Assembly (NCBI GenBank): GCA_914767715.1
Contig: OU612073.1
Location: 11,220,001 to 11,284,000, forward strand
Length of the DNA stretch: 64,000 nucleotides
From: Membranipora membranacea
Lineage: Eukaryota; Bryozoa; Gymnolaemata; Cheilostomatida; Membraniporidae
Direction: 5' to 3'
Under the pieces are notes generated by a model that was not told the origin of the DNA, did no database searches, and saw nothing but the letters and a program-made list of their open reading frames with translations. The translations under genes were made by a program, and so were the position numbers. Of the stretch, positions 24,276-35,700 are shown piece after piece. Position 1 is the first letter of the stretch; the number at the start of each line of letters is the position of its first letter.

Positions 24276-27200
24276 ATGGCATCTTCCAGTCATTACATCC
24301 GCTGGGGAAAAACATGTAAGTTCCTTCTGTCCAGTGCGTTTATGATAAAAAGACCGAAGGAGGCAACTGAACAGAAGAAGAAAGCCTGCCAAGTACATCC
24401 ACATATCATACCTCAAGTAACTGATAGAAACTGTAAGCAGCAATTTGAGATTATTGTCAGCAATCTTCGAAAAGATCAAAACAAAATTATTGCAAAGTAA
24501 GTTTCATTCCAGACATTCAAGTTTTCAAGTATATTGACCTCCTTCACAGAGCAGGTTTCACAGAGATGTGCTGTGTCCTAATCCCAACAGATTATTGAAG
24601 AAATGTCATAAAACATAATTTCTCTAGCTCATGCGCTGACACTGATTTGGTGGCTCTTACCATTCCGGGGAACCAATCAGAGTCACCACATTGGCTGGAT
24701 TTTCTTTTGCCAACTGGTTCTTGTTTAATCGTACAAACCTTGGAAAATTTGTCTGCAGTATTGATTATTAATGAGTTGATGATAATATGAAATTTATTGT
24801 AAACCATACAAAACATGCATTGTGAAGACAATACACAACAAACATATGAGAGCATATTGACAAAAATTAAAAATACCATCAGTTATGAAATGAAGTATTG
24901 ATATGCATGATCATACACCATATTTATAAAAGATAGTCTTTGATAATGCTTCGGTGCGGCAATTTTTCACCAGGACATCATGAGTTCTGGTAGAGTGTGT
25001 ACCTCTACCTGACTGTCTCTGTGGAACCATGTCATGGAGTCGATGTTTAGGGTTACTAATGACTTTATATGGATAGGTACTGCATGTTTCTGACAGGCAT
25101 GCCTGTAGCATGGTACAGTGAGCAGCAATCAGGCGAGCATTGTAGTCACTGGCTTCTGAATAGATGGGTTTGAGGCAATATTTTTGGATGCATGCCAGCT
25201 TGTCAATGTCATACTGCACTAGAGAGAGAAACCATGCCGGACCTGCATAGGTTGACATTTTACATTAGGCCACTCCAAATTAATACCTTGATCTAGATGA
25301 AAGTTTGAAGATTTGTAGGTGGAGGGAGGTGTTTTTTATTTTATATTTTTCATTTTCTCTCACATACAAAAATCTTGAATGGTTGACCCTGCCACCTCAT
25401 GAGTGTTTGATAATGTAATGCGGCTAACTCACATTGCAAGTTATCCGGGCCATGCAGTCTAGTATCATGCATTATGATATGATATTCTTAAGGCTGCCTG
25501 ATATAACCACGTGCTCTCACAATGTTTGTATACAGATAAGTAGCCAATGACAAAAGAGTGGCAAGCCACGCCTCCTACCCTGCTCTGAGTCAAATTTGAT
25601 TATTAGTAAAAGAGATTAGGTTGCCTCTCATTGGTCAAGGACACTACTGATTGGCCAATCAGATTACTATTGTAGAATCCACGATGGACAATGAAGGCGA
25701 GAGACAAAATTGTAGACAAAGTTTTGTTTTCATGTTATATTTTTTGTTCTCGTCATCCATATTGAGTCACCACTCACCATAGGTAATAAAAGCATATATC
25801 ATGCATACCATGTGCATACATATAGGAAGTTGACAGGCGTTTAGGGGTATATGTTTTATATTTTACTTGGTCATTTGACCAGGAGGTAAATAAGTTTATT
25901 ATTTTATGACTATTTTCAACTGGCGTCTGGCGGTATTATAATTTTTTCGGGCGTTCATCAAGATCAAGCTAACAATTTGGAGTGGACTTAGGTTACATTT
26001 TTGTTGGTTTTTTCTTTATGACTAAATTGGGGTTATGACATTTTGTAATTGAAATCTACTCCGGGAAGCAACAACAATTAATACCAAGGTTAATAATTAT
26101 TGTTTTTGAATATTTGTAGATCAACAACTGATCTAGAGGCGAACAAACACACAACCCTGTTTCGGGACCTTGCAGAATGGTGGCAGGATCAGATCAGCTC
26201 TGCGTCATCTCTTACTGCTAACTCTTCTGGACAAAGCAATAAAGGAGTCAAACAGACAACAGACAGTAAGTTATCTGGAACAGTATGGTACCATAGAAAT
26301 AAGACTACACACAACACACTATTAGCATGCAGTAAGTTATGATAAATTGTGCAAGATTTGCAAGGTGAAAAATTGTAATGCTCTTCTGGGCATTAATTAA
26401 TGATAGTTAAAGCCATGCCTTTCAAAAGGTTAGATTACTCTCATTCCCTGCATTATGATGTCACTATGTACAGGAAATGTGGGACATCTTGTGATTGGCT
26501 GAGGACTTATACTTTTCTGTTGTTTTTGCCTTTTCACAGAGAATGACCAGGGGGACAGCATAGGGGCTAAAAACCCTGTCAAGAGTCAAATGTCTACAGA
26601 GTTATGTGATGGGAGTTGGAAAAACTACAAAGTTTTGGCAGCTGATCTGAATGGAAAAGATTTGGAGGTAAGAAAGGATAGAGGAAAGACTTAATGAGCA
26701 ATCTATAGGGCACCATTTGAATAGAGTTTTAGATATGTCCCCAGTTGGTAGACCAAGTTAGGTCCATTTGCCTGCATCCCGAGTTGCTTGATCTTCCAGT
26801 TGGCAACATACTGTGGAATACACACTGATATATTGTAAGAGTTTTTGTAGGTTGATACTGGGATGTCCATCAACTCACAATGTAGTTGCTGCTGGGTTTT
26901 TTTGCTAATATGATTTTCTCCATGCGTAGCCATGCTGTGTATTTTACCACTGATCAATGGGTGTGATATGATACTATCTCTTACCATCTCACATTTATAA
27001 CTCATATTAGCCCGATGGAAGCCTCCTCCTATCTTTCACTTCAATTTGCAAAGTTGGTTGGATAGAGTTTGCCAGCTGTATCTGGTAGAGTTGTTCATGC
27101 TGATCACAATGGTAATATTGTATCTTACACTCAGTTGCACAATAAGCGGCTTATTGCCAAAAAAAACCTGCCGGCAAAAGCGAAAGTGATCACAAAATGA

Positions 27201-30200
27201 TTATAATTGGTTTTGAAACATCCAAAATCTGAAAGAGTGTGTCAGAAGTAGGTTTGTGGGTCCGCTAGCATTAATAGCCGAGTAACAGCCAAAGACGGTT
27301 GCAATACCCCCTTATATCACCTGCATATAGCCATCATCGGAGCAAAAGAACTTTCTCCATTTTTCTGTCACCTGCCTGCCTACCATTGTGATCAGCATGA
27401 AAAACATTTGCAGTGAAAGTTGTATTTCTAGCCACATTTTGCATAGGCTGCCACCAGACATAAAATGCCGTGACACAATGAAATGTTTTTTTACGCCACA
27501 GTCAAGTTAAGCTTCTAGAAATAAGGTTCTGGCTGACTACATTATATGTTGTTTTTTCTATATTTACATGCAAACAAAATCAGGTAGACTACACTGTTAA
27601 AAAATTTTTAAACAGTTTCGGTGCTGAAAACTTTGTAGACCTTGAGGTTATGATACCAGCGTTGACCGATTTGGACATTTTATATACCGTTTGAAAGCTG
27701 TTTAGCTACTGATCGCTAATTGCTCATTAAAAATGTGGTTAGATTAGGTTGCGTCATTTGATCGGAGAAATGAGGCCGAAAAGGCTGTTTTTAGCAAAGT
27801 GGATAGCTGCGCTACATTGATTACTAGAAAGTTCAAAACAGGTTACATTCATTCTTAGAGACATAGTTCATCCTAATTTTAGGTTGAAAATAATATTTGA
27901 CGAGCCCAAAGTGGCTTTTTACGTCACGTCATAATGCGTGTGGTTTTCATATAATATATATGATATAATGCAAAATTTTAAGCAACGATTTGAGACAGTT
28001 TGAATAAAAGAGGGCCATTTTTTTGCTTTTTCCGCTATATTGCTGTTTAAATGACACACACCACAAATTTCAGCAGTATATCAAATGTATCAATATCAGC
28101 ATAGACCATCAAAGGTAGATACTTTTTGCGCCATTTATCAATAGCATCAAACATGCTGTCAAAAGGTCCAGCACTTAGGCCAGACAAATTGATTTTGAAA
28201 ATTCTCACATACGAAGCCGCTTTGATGAAGCATAGTAAAAACAGGAAATGCCAACAGAATATGGCACTATGTTTTAGTCTTCCTCGAAATATACCACACA
28301 GAATGCCGAAAAGCACCTTCAAAAGCCCCTTAAATTGGCTGTTTTGGGCATTCTGTGTGGTATAATTCGAGGAAGACAAATACATAGTGCCATATTCTGT
28401 TGGCATTTCCTGTTTTTACTATGCTTAATCAAAGCGGCTTCGTATGTGAGAATTTTCAAAATAAATTTGTCTGGCCTAAGTGCTGAAACTTGTAGCAATC
28501 AATGTAGCGCAGTCATCCACTTTGCTAAAAACAGCCTTTTCGGCCTCATTTCTCCGATAAAATGACGCAACGTCATCCAATCACATTTTCGATGAGCTAT
28601 TAGCGATCAGTAGCTCAACAGCTTTCCAACGGTATATGTAAATGTCCAAATCGGTCAACGCTGATATCATAACCTTAAGTCTTTCAAAGTTTTTATATTT
28701 GTATACAGAACTGCCTTGTGGGTAAATACTGCTTCCCCAGACACTACAAGACATTTTTTAATCAATCTGCTGTCATCATAGTAGTCAGACTTAACTATAC
28801 TCAGATCTCAACATTTTTTTTGTTATTCCCTCCCCATGCAACAGTATAAATACCAAAATGGTGCAGCATACCTAATGTTAGTGACAAAATAAACCAACCA
28901 ACCAATCCTTTTTCAAACCCTTAGATATATTTCCTTAAGCTTTTGAAATCTGCCCTACACCACAGAATCCTGACAAAATCGATTGCAATTTTTCTCCTTT
29001 ATTGTGTTCACATATTCCTTTCTTAGTTTGATGAAAAATCACTGGATAGATTCAAAAGAGATTATTACAAGAATGGGAAGTATGAACTCAAAGCACAGGT
29101 GCTCTATCTGTCTGAACTAGCTGACTGGTATAAACAAAAGTATAGGACTAGTGGGGAGTGGACTGACTGCCTAAAGGTATGATTCTTATGTTGATTTACC
29201 TGCAGACAGTTAAATATACAAGATAGACTGCTTCGACTCAGGCAATTTATTCATTTTTTTATGACAATGAAAGCGAAGGTAAACAGTAGCAGATGCTTCA
29301 AATTTTTATGTAACAGTTCAATAGAGATTGACCAGTAACTCCACATAATCCAAGCATGACTATAATGACTCTGTGGAGATATTGATGCCCTTTTGTTGAT
29401 ATTCTTCAGCAGGTAGTAAGAAAAGGGATAGTGGGGGTTGTCAATATACTACTTGGGTTACTATTGACTTATCTAGGTGCAACCATTCATTGTTAACCTT
29501 AAAAGAAAGCTAGAAAACGACAACCAAATCGTTCACATCTCTAGATATCGGATGTGAAAGTCCCTATGCTTAAATCCTGGTGTTGCCCTGTGGACATGTT
29601 ATGGCATTCATATTGACTTCACCAACCAATAATATCTAAACAACTGTTCTACCTCTACTGCTGAGAAATTCCGATCTATACTGCTGAGAAATAAATTTTG
29701 ATCAACATCATGGACCAGTACTAATCAGCAACAATTGGAATATTAGAAAACAGGAGACATGATTGAATTTTTTTATTTGTTTAAAACAGGCTCATGCACT
29801 CTTCAACTCAATACACACCAGGGAGCCTACAGAGGAACATTGGATGGAAAAAGCTTTTGAGCTTCAAAAGAAATACTGGGGTGACAACTCATCACTTAAA
29901 TATGAAGAAAGTAAACATCTGACAAACTTATTAAAAACAGAACTTTTAGGCATTAGAGACAGGTTTAGGAAAGAGCTCAAGGCTGCTGATGAGTTGGTGA
30001 GTAAATTCAATAAAAACTGTAATGATTCTATATCGAGAATCGAATTTTATGAGCTAATGAAGAACATATCTCTTGACTGCTCAGAGGCGATGAAAAAGTT
30101 TGCTGGGAGAGTGATTGAGGAGAGTGTACGAGTTTTAAACACAGCAGCACCCTGCTCTTTTGAAGCTGTTGCTATTGGTTCAGTTGCACGAGGAGAGGCG

Positions 30201-30953
30201 ACTCCCTATTCAGATTTGGAATATATATTCCTCGTCGAAAATGATACCGAAATGGCACAGTATTATTTTGAAACTTTGGCAATGACTACATATTTTCTTA
30301 TTGGGAATTTGGGAGAGACCAAGCTTGCTTATATGGCTATAAAGGAACTGCAGGGTTGGTTTGATGACAAGGCTATAAATGGGTTCAAAATTGACGGCCT
30401 TGCTGATGGAGCTGGTAACATTCCCACAGGAAATGGCCAGAGTAACCGAAACACATTTATTGTCACACCAAAACAATTGGCAGATAGGTACCAGCATATT
30501 CTTGAAAATCCAAATCCTAAAGAGGCAATAAGAGGTGATCTCACATCCATGCTGACCTACACAAACTCATTATACCAACATCCAAACAAGCAGAAAGGTT
30601 TATTGCAAGATTTCACTGATCTAATAACACCGATGGTACTTAACAAGGATAGACAGGAAATGAACATGAAAATGCTGCAAAGTGACGCAACGAAATTCAA
30701 TTTTCTGCCTGATGACAATCTAAGGCCAAAAGGATTTTGTGTGGATGTTAAAAAAGAGATTTTTAGGTTCCCATCTATACTGCTCTTGGACATATGTATT
30801 GTTAGTCAATGCACTAAGCAATCATCATGGGCATCTCTAGAAGCACTCTCACAAAGAAGCACAATTTCACCAGATCTTTTTGACACATTGAGGTTGTTAC
30901 TAGCTGTTGCCACATATCAGTACATATTCTCAGAAATCTTACTATATAAGTAA
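24276..30953 (+). CDS. GlnD-like (DUF294-type) nucleotidyltransferase-domain protein
   Basis: Five exons join in frame: 24276-24496 (ATG), 26120-26265, 26540-26667, 29027-29176 and 29790-30953 (stop TAA), giving about 600 residues. The large last exon has the nucleotidyltransferase signature IGSVARGEATPYSDLEYIFL near residues 345-360. GS is the nucleotide-binding turn and SDLE supplies the acidic metal ligands; the later FKIDG could supply the third. NLGETKLAYMAI and KPKGF-like segments fit the DUF294/PII-uridylyltransferase N-terminal family. Known members transfer nucleotides to proteins. In animals the substrate is unknown, and I recall versions fused to TPRs. This copy ends without TPRs. 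A donor-like GTAAGAG at 30950 could instead splice in frame to 31287-31384 and 31541-31627, adding about 60 residues. Exon 1-4 residues (about 1-215) have no recognised domain. Confidence 0.75.
24770..25258 (-). mobile_element. LINE fragment (RT C-terminal end) in intron 1
   Basis: Minus-strand ORF 24911-25258 reads YAGPAWFLSLVQYDIDKL, IQKYCLKPIYSEASDYNARL and SNPKHRLHDMVPQRQ, then THSTRTHDVLVKNCRTEAL. This is the standard end of a non-LTR RT protein after the thumb. A 3' UTR with ACAATAAATTTCATATTATC near 24785-24800 follows. The fragment is 5'-truncated and distinct in sequence from the other LINEs here. Confidence 0.8.
27094..27402. mobile_element. MITE in intron 3 of the NTase gene
   Basis: The ends TTCATGCTGATCACAATGGT and ACCATTGTGATCAGCATGAA are perfect inverted repeats of about 20 bp, enclosing about 265 bp of non-coding sequence. 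No superfamily is assigned. Confidence 0.7.
27606..28700. mobile_element. 1.1-kb foldback element, nearly a full palindrome
   Basis: The outer arms (about 27640-27840 and 28495-28690) are inverted copies, with GAAATGAGGCCGAAAAGGCT on the left and its complement on the right. The inner arms (about 28170-28318 and 28340-28490) are inverted copies at about 95% by eye (AACAGGAAATGCCAACAGAA and complement) around a short centre near 28320. The opposing ORFs in this stretch (28047-28406 minus, 28126-28365 and 28335-28565 plus) are symmetry artefacts. It lies in intron 3 of the NTase gene. Confidence 0.85.
28720..28910 (+). mobile_element. LINE 3' tail fragment
   Basis: The segment ends AGTGACAAAATAAACCAACC, closely matching the 3' end of the LINE at 8200-8240 (GTGACAAATAAACCAAATC) including the terminal tetranucleotide repeat. 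It is a 5'-truncated insertion just downstream of the foldback element. Confidence 0.6.
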
Positions 30954-31934
30954 GAGAAAAGTGTTACAAATGCAGTTAGATGGCTGTTACAAATATAGTA
31001 ACACAATTTTAGAGTAAATTACAGTATACATACAATGATCTCTGGTTTTAAACAGTGATCTCTAAATTCATGCCCAAAGAAGTGAATTGTGATCACCCAA
31101 ATATTTATATTTTATCAGAAATTTCAGACAGGTCCACAAATATATAGTTCCACCAGTTGGGAATACCTCTTGATACTGTCAAAATCTTAGAAATATATAA
31201 AGGCTATATATATATGAAGATACGCATGGCTAGAGAAACTATGTGGTCATTTTTATTGAATTGATAATCCCATTTGAGAATTAGCATATTGGTGTTTCAT
31301 TCTTTGCCAGCCATTTATAAAAATATTTTCAACAAGAAGATACTTGATACCTCTTTCCCAGTCAAATCTTTGCTAGACAGTCATGTGAGTATAGCTGGTA
31401 TTCAATTTTCTGTCCAAATTCACAATGAAACAATTTGGTTTCTTCAGTTGTCAATTATAGTTTTGAGGATTTGGTTTTTGGTAATGTTTGGTATGCAATC
31501 ATTTGTCATTCTTTTTGGTTTCTTACTTCTTTCTGTACAGGATCCTAGGCATTCAGAGACTGGATTTATAACAGTAGTAGAAATTATAAAGGGAGTAGTA
31601 GTTGGCCCAAACATTCATCTTCCTTAGCTAGCAAAGAAAATCATTTGCCTTTGTCTGCTAGAGTAGAAGCCTATTGTATCCTACTTCCTGAGAGTGTAAC
31701 AAGTGAGAAAAAGATGAGACTGAATCCAATGCGAGCAGGCCTACTAGTATCAGCATCCTTATCCTTTCTGAGATGTGCCTAGGGCCTGCAAGAATGTGCT
31801 ATTTATTTTACTTACTGGGCTCCCTATATTTACCCCTGAAATACCTAATATATTTTTGACCAGAGCAGAGGCCAAGGGGCCCACTCAAAATTGGGTTCAG
31901 TTGCGATTTGATATTACGAGGGCAGCTGTGATTA

Positions 31935-32178
31935 GTCTGTCTTGACAAGCTTTGTTCAGTGGGGGGGGACAAAGCTTGTCAACTCTTGCATGCTCGACTG
32001 TCGAGCAGCCGATATTGAATATTGTAATCTCTTGTAATTAAAAAGATAACTCCTTTATCACACTTATCAATTTGTATACATCCCTATACAAATTGATTAG
32101 TGTGATAAAGGAGCATGCAAGAGTTTACAAGCTTTGTCCCCCCCCCCCCCCCACCGAACAAAGCTTGTCAAGACAGGC
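31935..32178. mobile_element. MITE, GCCTGTCTTGACAAG family, copy 3 (two nested hairpins)
   Basis: It starts GTCTGTCTTGACAAGC and ends CTTGTCAAGACAGGC with TA at both flanks. Inside, poly-G/poly-C tracts (14 C's at about 32138) pair, and a second hairpin (ATCACACTTATCAATTTGTA with its complement at about 32084-32107) occupies the centre. It lies between the NTase and chromodomain genes. Confidence 0.8.
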
Positions 32179-32724
32179 TAGGCTCTGATATGTTTTATGA
32201 ATCCTCTGACCACTCATGTTATGACCCCTAGTGCCTGCTGAAGGCCCTAATTGATGGAAAGGCAAAATAAGTTAAGTTGTAGGGATAGTTTTTGCCAGAA
32301 TATGCAGTAATGTCCAGGCATCGCTGGTATGTATTACGATAAAGTGCCAGTGAACATCCTAGCTTTAGCAGAATTTAAAACAATTAGCCACAATCATTTG
32401 GGCTTTGGTATGTTGACGTGACCAACCAGCTATAATTCTGCCAAGCAAGTCCTCTGATACTTTGTCAAAGTTGATCGCCTTTTCATAGTGCTGTCTCCAT
32501 TTACCCTGATTTTAACCCATATTTTCTTGCTTATCTTTTGAAATTTAGTTCTTAATAAGCAAGCTGCAGATGCTTTGCTAGAAACAATTTAGTAATGTTG
32601 GGATTATTCCCTTTTTTGGTCTGTGGAGACAACTTCAATACTTGACTATTTTATCCTTGCCTAATGCTTTAATCACTCAGCTAAATCTCCTTATATGTTG
32701 ATTTTCTTCAATTTAATAGACACC
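32179..32724. other. Intergenic stretch upstream of the chromodomain gene
   Basis: No ORF, repeat end or obvious inverted repeat is seen. An acceptor-like TTTAATAG lies just before the proposed start at 32725, so a leading non-coding exon is possible. Confidence 0.4.
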
Positions 32725-35700
32725 ATGCCCAAAGGTTACAAAACTTGTACCAACTGCTCTACAGTGTGTAAGAGCGGGGATCGGAGATGCAAGAATTGCG
32801 GTGAGTTTAAGTACTCTTTTATTTTGTTAAAATAAATTAATTCATGTGGATGTTTGTAGATCTTATGTATTTTAGTCTTATGTCAGGAAATATTTCAGGG
32901 TCAAGTGCAGGTAGGCACTACTGAACCTTTCAAACCTCAGTCGTGACCGCAAAATCAAAGTTTTAGATTTATTAAACTGTCAAATGGTTTCTTAAATCTG
33001 GAACTTTCATTTTGTTTTGTCATAATAAATTTTATTATGACAAAACAAAATCCTATAATTAATCTTGATATGATAGTGAGATAAAAAGTTTTATTCACAG
33101 GGAGCCTATAGCATTGTCCTTAAGCTTTAATTTTTTCTGTTGATTTACAAACCTTTCCATCAGCTGTTGTACAATACTTATAGGAGTTCAAATGCTGAAA
33201 CCTCCTCTGGGCCCTAAGATGGAAGAAGAGAGGCTGAGGGGAGCCAAAAATAAAATGAACAAAAAGGCGAGGGCAAGGTGGAGCGCAGTCCAGGATCTTC
33301 TTCTGGCAGTAAGTTGGTACTGAACGTAAACCTCATCTAATCATTTTGAAAGGTGGTGGTCCGAATACGTATAATACGTACGTGTTCAATTTATTTTGTG
33401 TTAATTCATTTTTGAGTCATCCTTGGATATTGAGCATAGTCCAGAATCCCAGAGCACAATCCTGTCAACGCTCAATATGTAATGTAAACAGATAGCTGTG
33501 GTTCCTGAACACAATTTGTAAGACCAAGTTGAGTCACTTTGCCTGAAGGTTTACGTAGTCTCACTTGGGAACATAGTCAGAAATTATTCAGTGGGGTCAA
33601 GCATCTCACAAGCTAGAAAATCACTTGTGTTGCTCCGTAGTACCTTCTACAAATATGATTGCTTTGGTATTCTGAACAACTCTCTCAGTCAGCAGTAGGC
33701 AGAACTTTTTTTGGTTTACGAATAGGTGTTGAAGTTAAATTTTCTTTCCCAACTGGTATAGCCAAATCCTTCCACTGAATGTCCAACCATAATGGTGCAC
33801 ATATGGAACATATCATTGCCATTCCTTTTTGTTGTAGGCGTCTCATGCCAGTGGCTATGACCTGAACATATTATTAACGATCCAAGGCCCCAAGAAAATA
33901 CAGATCTGGGGAAATAAAACTTCTGGTGGGCAAAAAAAGATATTGGCAGAAAAACTAAACAAAAGGGCCAACTTAAATGCTGATAACAGTGACTGTAAGT
34001 TTGACTCTATTATAAAAATTGACAATAAAATGCCAAATCAGTCCTCTTTCAAATGAACTACATGGGTAAATTAATGAATTGCGTTAGTGAGTGCATATCA
34101 TAGATCGTGGTTGGACCAAGGCTCACACAAAATCATCACTACCTATTTTTGAATTTCTCAGATGAGATGTTTGTGAGAGTGACGGAGAGAGTGACAGAGA
34201 GGGAGTCGGAGAGAGTGACAGAGAGGGAGTCGGAGAGAGTGACAGAGAGGGAGTCAGAGAGGGAGTCGGAACAAGTAACAGAGAGGGAGAGTGAATCAGT
34301 GAGGGTGAGAGAGACAGATACAGACACGGAAAGGACTCCAGGACGTGACCAGGAAGAAGGTAATGTCTAAAACTATCCGGTCAATATCAGCTATGATCAC
34401 CTAAATAGTCTAACTTGACACCCTGTGGTGACAATGAAAACTGGATTAATAATATGAGTCAGATTTACACTCATCTCCAGATTTGACATAATATAATAAT
34501 AAACCATATTCTTTTGCGTCGTTCATACCCATAACCGTGCCGTCTACAGTATTAAAAACAACTTTTTATTGCAGTTATGGCGCTAATTAGAGAGCAAGTT
34601 TGCGATAGGCTCGGAGATGGCCCATACACAATGATGGTTGTAGAAGGTATGTATAACGGTCTCAAGGTCTAATACTTGTTAGTTTTCCTTTGTTATGAAA
34701 TTGATGAATGTAAAAAAAGCTGCATGGCGGAGAAGACAACTTTTATAAACCATTTGTCGTGTGAAACTCAACTCCCTTACTGTTTTGCAACGCCTACGCT
34801 TGCCTAGCTTTCCCAGATGTGGACAATTTATTATAATTTGTAGTTTCACCTGTCAATACCTGGGATAAGTTTCTCAATGTAGATCTGTCATGATCTACAT
34901 TTCTTTTAATAATAAGAAAATTGACTAACCATATGTTCACTATTCATTCTTTCAGCAATGGTAAGACCCACAAATTGTATGTAGGTGTATATTTGTGTAT
35001 CGGATGTTGCCCTTTTGCCTTTTTGCCATCTAACTACGCTACATAATGATTTAAAAAATTTCTTCATCAAATTTGATGTAGTCTCCCACTACGCTATGAA
35101 GCTTTACATCAGCAATATCTGTTTCCCAATGCTCTATGTGCTACTTCTTCTGGCTTGCATATATTGGTATAGTAATGATATACCCCTAACCTGCCGTATC
35201 GTAATAGTGAGAGTGCTAGCAGTGACAATGACAGTAGTGACCAAGCAGATGAGGCGAGGCCAGACAGAGACAGGCGGGGGGGGGGGGGGGGGGGGCCTAG
35301 ATGGCTAGCAGACTTTTATGTTGATTGATTGCATTTTGTATAAACGATGATCTTGAGATCAAGGGGGAATGTAGACTGTAGTGCTTTTATGTCATGAATT
35401 ATCATATCGTTCATACGCTTATTATTGTTACACAAAGTTGTTTACCTTGCCGCTGTCAAAGCAATTATCTTGTGGTTTGCATTTATGATGTTTTTGCCCA
35501 TTATCAATTTTATCTAGATAGTCAGTTAGCTTGTAGTGCGTGTACAATAATGTAGCTCAAATATGCAGATTTGTGAATCGATGCCTGACGGTGCACTGCC
35601 TTATTCTCACTGCAGCTCAATGAATCAGTAATCGCTGTTTTGTGTGCTTAGAAGTAAGGGATAGGCCTGTGGTCAGTACACACTGTGTACCTTGGTGTGC

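Noticed and set aside
28047-28565. Three overlapping ORFs on both strands with similar peptides
   Set aside because: They come from the two arms of the foldback element; the shared peptides reflect DNA symmetry, not a gene family.
29790-30953. Bacterial contamination as the source of the GlnD-like domain
   Set aside because: The domain is joined in frame to four upstream exons by GT-AG introns and sits among animal genes and retroelements.
31274-31627. Separate 117-codon plus-strand gene
   Set aside because: Its segments fit better as optional last exons of the NTase gene (31287-31384 and 31541-31627), so it was not listed independently.
34139-34327. Minus-strand Ser/Leu/Thr-rich ORF
   Set aside because: Antisense reading of the 24-bp minisatellite in the chromodomain gene.
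34955-34959. A five-base micro-exon (CAATG) in the chromodomain gene
   Set aside because: It has splice-like flanks, but skipping it joins 34646 to 36219 in phase 1 with the frame intact, whereas including it leaves phase 0 and breaks the frame.
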